In this document: positions 33,626 through 39,064 of the stretch, piece by piece
Position numbering within the stretch: position 1 is the first letter of the stretch
How the letters are laid out: each line of letters begins with the position of its first letter
Notes under the pieces: model-generated
Databases searched by the model: none
What the model was told of the DNA's origin: nothing
The model's input: the letters and a program-made list of their open reading frames with translations, nothing else
Position numbers and translations under genes: made by a program
Assembly: GCA_964592475.1 (NCBI GenBank)
Contig: CAZQEZ010000023.1
Span: forward strand, 1-39,064
Origin: CAZQEZ01 sp964592475
GTDB lineage: Bacteria > Bacteroidota > Bacteroidia > Cytophagales > Cyclobacteriaceae
Direction of reading: 5' to 3'
Length of the DNA stretch: 39,064 bases

Positions 33626-34591
33626 ATGAAATGCATTTTAAAAGCAATATTAGCAATAATGTCTATTCCTGCAGTGCTTCATGCACAGGATGAGGCAAAG
33701 CCATTTGTGCAGGATATAGAAGGAATTGATGTCACGTTTGAAATGATCCCCATACCTGGTGGCGAGTACCAAATGGGAGCCTCAGAGGGTGCTGTTTTTT
33801 ATAAAGAAGATCAGTCGCCTGTACATACCGTAAAAGTTGCTCCTTTTTATATGCTGAAGCATGAAATTACCTGGGATCAATTTGAAGCGTATTTAAATGA
33901 AAATAAAGATTTGGTTTCGAAAGGTGGAGATGCTGATGCGGTAGCCAAACCTAGTCCTCCCTACGAAGATCCAAGTTTCGGCATGGGCAAATACGGATAT
34001 CCTGCAGGAAGTATGACACAATATTCGGCACTTCATTTTTGTAAATGGCTTACCACCGTTACCGGAAGGTTTTACCGATTGCCTACCGAAGCAGAGTGGG
34101 AGTACGCGTGCCGGGCCGGCACTGAAACAGCCTATTATTTTGGTGATGAAGTAGAAGATCTGGAAAAGCATGGCTGGTACTACGACAACAGTCAATATCA
34201 ATATCATAAAGTTATGGAAAAAGAACCCAATCCCTGGGGGCTATATGATATGCATGGCAATGTAGCAGAATGGACATTGGACCAATATTTTGCAGATTAT
34301 TATAACGAGTTTACAGATGTGCCAGTTGCATCAAATCCATGGGCCAAGCCACAGGATTTACATCCTCGCACAGTAAGGGGAGGATCTTATGAACATGATC
34401 CTGATGATTGTACATGTGCAGCAAGAATAGAATCTGACCCAGAAAGATGGAAAAGAAGGGATCCTCAAATACCTAAAAGCTTTTGGTGGAATACCGACTC
34501 ACCATTCGTGGGACTAAGGGTAGTGAGTCCTGTTGAGCAGCCATCAGCTCAAGAAATAGCGGAATTCTGGGCTATCACATTAGATGAATAA
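33626..34591 (+). CDS. Formylglycine-generating-enzyme (SUMF1) family protein, exported
   Basis: 321 residues with a signal peptide (1-20, MKCILKAILAIMSIPAVLHA before QDE). The FGE-sulfatase fold is clear: FEMIPIPGGEYQMGAS (38-53), PVHTVKVAPFYMLKHEITWDQFEAYL (65-90), RFYRLPTEAEWEYACRAGTETAYYFG (148-173), GLYDMHGNVAEWTLD (205-219), RGGSYEHDPDDCTCAARIES (251-270). In true FGE the motif after RGGS(W/Y) has two cysteines four residues apart. Here the first is replaced by histidine (H257) and only C262 and C264 remain. Sulfatase activation is therefore unlikely, and no sulfatase gene is nearby. It probably has another role in the periplasm, alongside the neighbouring Gfo/Idh/MocA protein, which starts 31 nt downstream. 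Confidence 0.85.
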   Translation: MKCILKAILAIMSIPAVLHAQDEAKPFVQDIEGIDVTFEMIPIPGGEYQMGASEGAVFYKEDQSPVHTVKVAPFYMLKHEITWDQFEAYLNENKDLVSKGGDADAVAKPSPPYEDPSFGMGKYGYPAGSMTQYSALHFCKWLTTVTGRFYRLPTEAEWEYACRAGTETAYYFGDEVEDLEKHGWYYDNSQYQYHKVMEKEPNPWGLYDMHGNVAEWTLDQYFADYYNEFTDVPVASNPWAKPQDLHPRTVRGGSYEHDPDDCTCAARIESDPERWKRRDPQIPKSFWWNTDSPFVGLRVVSPVEQPSAQEIAEFWAITLDE

Positions 34592-34622
34592 AGTATAAAT
34601 TATAAACCCAAATGAAGTAATT

Positions 34623-35939
34623 ATGAATAAAAATAATTTAAACAGAAGATCTTTCGTAAAAGGATCAGCAGCTTTAGTAGGAGGAATACTTGTAAACCCA
34701 TTGTCGGTTCAATCAAGTGCTTACGTGGCAGCAAAAGATGAAATTAAAGTAGCATTAGTAGGTTGTGGTGGTCGCGGAACCGGTGCAGCGGTGCAGGCGC
34801 TTAGTGTAAAACAAAACACTAAGTTGGTAGCTATGTGTGATGCTTTTGCCGATCGATTGGAGAATAGCTATAACAACATTACTAAGCAGATAACTAATTC
34901 AGAAAAAATTGATGTGCCGGATGATCATAAATTCACCGGCTTCGACGGCTATAAAAAAGCTATTGACCTGGCTGATGTTGTAATTTTAACTACACCTCCT
35001 GGTTTTCGTCCTTATCATTTTGAATATGCTATTGCAAACGATAAGCATATATTTATGGAAAAACCAGTAGCCACAGATGGACCTGGTATCAGAAAAGTGC
35101 TTGAAGTAGCAGAAAAAGCGAAGCAAAAGAAATTAAATGTAGTTGTAGGTTTACAAAGGCACTATCAGACCAAGTATCGGGAAATGATGGACCGTATTCA
35201 TGGTGGAGAAATTGGTGAAATAACTTCAGGTCAGGTTTATTGGAACAGTGGAGGCGTTTGGGTAAGAGAAAGACAACCTGATATGAACGAAATGCAATAC
35301 CAAATGAGGAATTGGTACTATTTCAACTGGTTATGTGGAGATCATATCGTTGAGCAACATATTCACAATATTGATGTGTTTAACTGGGCCAAGCAAGGAC
35401 ACCCGGTAAGTGCACAAGGTATGGGAGGAAGAGAAGTAAGAACCGGACGCGAACATGGTGAGATTTTTGACCATCATTATGTTGAATTTACTTATGAAGA
35501 TGGTACTATGGCTAATAGTCAAAGTCGTCATATAAAAGGCTGCTGGAATAAAGTAGGGGAGCACATCGTAGGTACTAAAGGTAAGGCTGATAACACCGGT
35601 GCTATTTATGACTTGAATGGTAAAATAACCTGGAAACATAGAGACAGAGATGATCCAAACCCATACCAGCAAGAACATGACGAGCTTTTTGCGGCCGTGG
35701 ATAAAGGAGATTTTAAGTATGCTGATGCTGAAAAAGGAGCTCATGCTACCCTTTCTGCTATTCTGGGTAGAATGGCAACATACTCTGGTCAGGTAGTTAC
35801 CTGGGATGACGCTTTAAACAGTGATTTGAAACTGGTTCCCGATGAATCGGAGTGGGGTTGGGAAGCAGCACCTCCGGTTTTACCTTTACCAGATGGATCA
35901 TATCCCGTACCTGTACCAGGCCAAACCAAAGCTTTTTAA
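34623..35939 (+). CDS. Gfo/Idh/MocA family oxidoreductase with twin-arginine-type signal
   Basis: 438 residues. The N-terminus has a twin-arginine-type signal (NRRSFVKGSAALVGGIL, 6-22), so the enzyme is probably exported folded with its NAD(P) cofactor. The Rossmann fold follows: VALVGCGGRGTGAAVQALS (about 43-61), MCDAFADRLE, VVILTTPPGFRPYHFEYAI (about 118-136), IFMEKPVATDGPGIRKVLE with the catalytic-type EKP motif, and VVGLQRHYQTKY. The C-terminal domain has GGVWVRERQPDMNE and WYYFNWLCGDHIVEQHIHNIDVFNW, where the histidines form the substrate pocket. This is the inositol/sugar dehydrogenase-like group common in Bacteroidota and Planctomycetota secretomes. The sugar is unknown. It is probably in an operon with the FGE-like gene. 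Confidence 0.9.
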   Translation: MNKNNLNRRSFVKGSAALVGGILVNPLSVQSSAYVAAKDEIKVALVGCGGRGTGAAVQALSVKQNTKLVAMCDAFADRLENSYNNITKQITNSEKIDVPDDHKFTGFDGYKKAIDLADVVILTTPPGFRPYHFEYAIANDKHIFMEKPVATDGPGIRKVLEVAEKAKQKKLNVVVGLQRHYQTKYREMMDRIHGGEIGEITSGQVYWNSGGVWVRERQPDMNEMQYQMRNWYYFNWLCGDHIVEQHIHNIDVFNWAKQGHPVSAQGMGGREVRTGREHGEIFDHHYVEFTYEDGTMANSQSRHIKGCWNKVGEHIVGTKGKADNTGAIYDLNGKITWKHRDRDDPNPYQQEHDELFAAVDKGDFKYADAEKGAHATLSAILGRMATYSGQVVTWDDALNSDLKLVPDESEWGWEAAPPVLPLPDGSYPVPVPGQTKAF

Positions 35940-35959
35940 ATTATTGAAAAAAATGATTC

Positions 35960-35994
35960 AAAGGTGGTAGCTGATTTCAGTGCCACCTTTTTTT
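35960..35994 (+). terminator. Rho-independent terminator after the oxidoreductase gene
   Basis: An 8-bp stem (35960-35967 with 35983-35990, AAAGGTGG against CCACCTTT) contains a small inner stem and is followed by a T run to 35994. It ends 9 nt before the next start codon. Confidence 0.85.
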
Positions 35995-36003
35995 AATTTG
36001 CCT

Positions 36004-36843
36004 ATGAGTCAATTTTTCTTTTTAAATAATGAAATAGTACCAGCCGAAAAAGCAAATATTGGAATTAAAGATATAGGGATATTGCGCGGATTTGCCATTT
36101 TTGATTTTTTTCGTACGGTAAACTTTAAGCCAATGATGATGGATGGTTATCTGCAAAGATTTATCAATTCGGCCAAAATGATGGATTTACCCTTGCATTA
36201 TCTTCAAAAGGATTTAGAGAACATAATTCTTCTACTGATAGAAAAGAATGATTATGCTGAAGCAGGGGTCAGGTTAGTACTTACCGGTGGATATTCTGAT
36301 AACGCGTTTTTGCCTGCACAACCTAATTTTATGATTTTAATTGAACCAGTAAAGCTACCGCCCAATGAGTGGTTTGAAAATGGTATTAAATTGCTAACTC
36401 ATCATTATCAAAGAGAATGGAGCCAGATTAAAACTACCAATTATTTAACTTCTGTTAAACTTGCCCCACGTTGCCGCCAAAAAGGGGCAGTAGATGTGCT
36501 TTACCATTACCAGGGCCAATTACGGGAGGTATCTAGAAGTAATGTGTTTGTGGTTAAAAATGGTGTTATAGCCACACCGGATGATGGTGTTTTACTTGGC
36601 ATTACACGAGCAAAAGTTATACAGCTAGCCAAGCAACATTATCAGGTAGAGGAGCGGGCTGTAAGCATGGAAGAAGTTTTTGAGGCTGATGAAATATTTA
36701 TGACTGGAACTACTAAAAAAGTTTTGCCTGTAGTACAAATAGATGAAAAATTAATTGCTAACGGAAAGCCAGGGTCTATTAGCAACCATTTAGTAGGTTT
36801 GTTCAATGAGTTTGAACAACAGTATATATCAAATATCAGCTAA
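36004..36843 (+). CDS. Class IV aminotransferase (branched-chain / D-amino-acid type)
   Basis: 279 residues from the ATG at 36004 (MSQFFFLNNEIVP). An in-frame ATG at 35980 would lie inside the preceding terminator and is unlikely. Fold type IV PLP enzyme: GILRGFAIFDFFRTVN (25-40), RFINSAKMM, the Schiff-base lysine K143 in IKTTNYL, E175 in LREVSRSNVFVV, and DGVLLGITRAKVI, the phosphate-binding loop. Branched-chain aminotransferase, D-amino-acid aminotransferase and aminodeoxychorismate lyase share this layout; the substrate cannot be settled from sequence. The start is only 9 nt from the end of the terminator at 35960-35994, so expression probably depends on read-through. Confidence 0.88.
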   Translation: MSQFFFLNNEIVPAEKANIGIKDIGILRGFAIFDFFRTVNFKPMMMDGYLQRFINSAKMMDLPLHYLQKDLENIILLLIEKNDYAEAGVRLVLTGGYSDNAFLPAQPNFMILIEPVKLPPNEWFENGIKLLTHHYQREWSQIKTTNYLTSVKLAPRCRQKGAVDVLYHYQGQLREVSRSNVFVVKNGVIATPDDGVLLGITRAKVIQLAKQHYQVEERAVSMEEVFEADEIFMTGTTKKVLPVVQIDEKLIANGKPGSISNHLVGLFNEFEQQYISNIS

Positions 36844-36858
36844 TATTTAAATCTATTT

Positions 36859-38802
36859 TTAACTTTTAGTGGTATTTGTCTCATTTTTTTTTATTTGCTC
36901 TTTTAAAGCATCTATTTCTTTTTGCATTTCTTCCTTTTGCTCTTTAAGCTTTTTCTCCATGCTTTTTATTTCGGTTATATCCGTTTGTACACCTAGCAGA
37001 CCTATTTTATCATCACCGCTTATTTTAAATGGCATTTTCAAGGTATCCAAAATATGAATTTTGCCTTCCTGATCTTTAAAAATTTCTTCAGGTATATGTT
37101 GAGGTTTATTTGTTTCTATTATTTCTACTTCAGTTTTTCTGTATGCAGAAGCAATTTCAAAGCTGAAAAAGTCAAAATCAGTTGTGCCAAGTAATTTATC
37201 TACCGTGGTATTATAGGCATTAGCAACTGCCTGATTGAGCAAAATTAATCGACCATCATGATCCTTTAAGAATATCTTGCCGGGCACATTGTCAATTATA
37301 CGCATCAGCATATTTTTATAATCCTCTATTTTGGCAATCATTTCTTTATTTTTGCGCTCTTCTTCCAGTTTCAGTCTTTCTACTTGTTCATGGGTGGCAG
37401 ATAGCTCTTCCATATTTTGTCGCATCTCTTCTTCCTGGGTACGAAGTTGCTCTGCTTGTTCCTGAGTTTCAGAAAGTAATTTCACGGTTTGCTCATTTAT
37501 ACGCACATTGCTAATCGTAGAGGCTATACTTTCAGCAATAGTTTCTAAAAAATCAACTTCATGTTTTTGAAATTTATTAAATGAAGCTATTTCCATTACA
37601 CCATATATTTGATCATTAAACTTCATAGGAACTATAATCAAACTTCTGGGTGGCGCATCTCCTAATCCGGAAGTGATTTTGATATAATCATCAGGGATAT
37701 CGATCATGTGAATAGTTTCTTGTTCTAAAAATGCCTGTCCTACTAAGCCACTGCCGGGTTTGATGATATCCTCTACATACTTATGACGTCCATAAGCATA
37801 AGTGCCTATTCGATTAAGTACTTGTTCTTGTTCATTTTCCGAATCTTCTTGCACTACATAAATAGCGCCTTGATTTCCTTCAATATATTTTACTAATCCG
37901 GAAATAATACTGAAACCAAAATCCTGAATGTCATCAGTTTGCTTTCGCAAAATATCCCCAAATTTGGCATATCCTTCGTTGGCCCAATTTCTTTTTTGGC
38001 TTTCCTGATCTACTTTTAGCAGCTGATCACGCATATTAATTAATGCATTGCCCAATATGTCATCTTCAGTGGAAGGTTGATAGTTATCTTCAAATTTACC
38101 TTGTCCAATATTTAAGGCAAAATTACTGGCAGTTCTGAGGTTATCCACAAGTTGGTTGGCCAGGATTATCAATTCGTTAAACTCATTTCCTGTGGGTTTA
38201 ATATTTTCTGGAAGCTTACCTTTAGATAGGTTTTGCATGAGCTTAGTAGGCCGCTTAAGGGATTTTATCAGAGATTTTCTTATATAAATTCCAAAAATCA
38301 AAACAAAAGCAATGGTCAACAATAAAGATATTAAGTTAATCCGATTTTGAGCCTTTACCAAATTGCCGATATTTTCAATTTTTTGGTCAAGTATATTTTT
38401 TTGATTTTGCTGCAAGTTTTCTAAGTTTGCAAGAGTATTTGCAGCTTCATCTGTGTCGGGCAAACTATTAAGTTCATGTAGCGAAAGCAATAATGTATCC
38501 ATTTTATTTCTAAATTCTTGATTATTTAGATTGCTTACCGTGTTTTGCAGATCCTCTATTTGTGTTTCAAAATTAGCTACAGTTTCTCCTTCAGCAATTT
38601 CTTGTAACGAATAATGCAACTTCTCCATTTGTATTGCTAAAGATGCATGATTTTGATTGATAGTATGTAAATCCTGATTAATATTCCTATTGCTGAAAAA
38701 GTTGATAATGAATAAAAATAAAAGTAAGAAGATAAGGCAGAAAATAAGTACAACCAATTGGTTTTTAATCTCATTCAGCTTTAAATTTTTGAATCGATTC
38801 AT
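36859..38802 (-). CDS. Membrane-anchored HAMP/GAF/PAS sensor protein without output domain
   Basis: 647 residues. TM1 (about 16-37), a periplasmic helical sensor of about 115 residues, TM2 (about 153-171), HAMP-like helices (about 175-265, including PTKLMQNLSKGKLPENI), GAF (about 285-435: ISGLVKYIEGNQGAIYVV, IKPGSGLVGQAFLEQETIHM, SLIIVPMKFNDQIYGVMEIAS), coiled coil (about 440-495), PAS (about 500-612: IDNVPGKIFLKDHDGRLILLNQAVANAYNT, LLGVQTDITEIKSMEKKL), and a C-terminal coiled coil to the end. There is no histidine kinase, GGDEF, EAL or phosphatase domain, so it must signal through a separate partner by its coiled coils, or the partner is a soluble kinase elsewhere. The gene stands alone; the 15-nt gap to the converging aminotransferase gene leaves little room for terminators. 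Confidence 0.88.
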   Translation of the reverse strand: MNRFKNLKLNEIKNQLVVLIFCLIFLLLFLFIINFFSNRNINQDLHTINQNHASLAIQMEKLHYSLQEIAEGETVANFETQIEDLQNTVSNLNNQEFRNKMDTLLLSLHELNSLPDTDEAANTLANLENLQQNQKNILDQKIENIGNLVKAQNRINLISLLLTIAFVLIFGIYIRKSLIKSLKRPTKLMQNLSKGKLPENIKPTGNEFNELIILANQLVDNLRTASNFALNIGQGKFEDNYQPSTEDDILGNALINMRDQLLKVDQESQKRNWANEGYAKFGDILRKQTDDIQDFGFSIISGLVKYIEGNQGAIYVVQEDSENEQEQVLNRIGTYAYGRHKYVEDIIKPGSGLVGQAFLEQETIHMIDIPDDYIKITSGLGDAPPRSLIIVPMKFNDQIYGVMEIASFNKFQKHEVDFLETIAESIASTISNVRINEQTVKLLSETQEQAEQLRTQEEEMRQNMEELSATHEQVERLKLEEERKNKEMIAKIEDYKNMLMRIIDNVPGKIFLKDHDGRLILLNQAVANAYNTTVDKLLGTTDFDFFSFEIASAYRKTEVEIIETNKPQHIPEEIFKDQEGKIHILDTLKMPFKISGDDKIGLLGVQTDITEIKSMEKKLKEQKEEMQKEIDALKEQIKKNETNTTKS

Positions 38803-39064
38803 AACTAGTGATATTGAAGTTGTTTCAAATAAAGTGCAACCTAGCTATTTTTCCTCAATTCATGAGGTTTAACTGTAGTCAAAACATTTTTATGTAAGAA
38901 TTCATGTAATTACCTGATAATTAGTGACAAATAATAAAATTGATTCAAAAAGATGCTTTTATAAGCAGAATATTTGTAAAAGATACCCACTTAAAATAGT
39001 TTAATTATTATTATTTTAATATTTTTTTCATGTAATAAATAATAACAATTTCAATAAAACAGGC

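Overview
The window is a chromosomal fragment from a low-GC member of the Bacteroidota, most likely a marine or soil Cytophagales bacterium. The evidence is: a giant surface protein ending in a gliding-motility/type IX secretion (T9SS type B) C-terminal domain; a SusC-style TonB-dependent receptor with an N-terminal carboxypeptidase-regulatory-like domain; a DUF2723 membrane glycosyltransferase-like protein; a short ComEC; -7 promoter elements of the Bacteroidota type (TAnnTTTG); few Shine-Dalgarno sequences; and many exported proteins cleaved just before Q or A. A run of 100 Ns (31665-31764) shows that this is a draft scaffold. Species cannot be named from this sequence alone.

Layout. 1-6285: the 3' part of a repeat-rich secreted adhesin (Ig-like, PKD, cohesin-like and SprB-like repeats, then the T9SS sorting domain), closed by a long hairpin. 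6758-9730 (-): DUF2723 membrane protein. 10049-12966 (+): exported TPR protein, two small conserved-looking hypotheticals, and a LURP-one/scramblase-like protein. 13516-14928 (+): POTRA/Omp85-type outer membrane protein, overlapping the convergent DUF456 membrane protein. 15588-18209 (+): compact operon of SGNH hydrolase, kynureninase (kynU) and an outer membrane beta-barrel protein. It ends in a bidirectional terminator shared with a minus-strand tRNA-Leu(CAA). 18432-20693: DUF62 SAM hydrolase-like protein, divergent from phoH, which overlaps a GNAT acetyltransferase gene. 20771-27239: TonB receptor, divergent from a heparinase/alginate-lyase-like protein, whose 3' end overlaps the convergent comEC. 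27448-31575: CaCA antiporter, MacB-type ABC permease, queA and a 43-residue lipoprotein. After the gap: GT9 heptosyltransferase-like gene, YceI protein, sulfatase-modifying-factor-like protein, Gfo/Idh/MocA oxidoreductase, class IV aminotransferase and a membrane GAF/PAS sensor.

Most genes are envelope or housekeeping functions in short operons of 1-3 genes. I see no CRISPR array, insertion sequence, prophage, integrase or toxin-antitoxin module, and no clear new multi-gene system. The observations most worth following are single-gene oddities: a cohesin-like domain in a T9SS adhesin; a DUF62 protein lacking the usual VDPGVG active-site segment; a formylglycine-generating-enzyme homologue lacking one catalytic cysteine, beside a twin-arginine-type oxidoreductase; a ComEC with a degenerate C-terminal metallo-beta-lactamase-like tail; a transmembrane sensor with no output domain; and several unannotatable small proteins.
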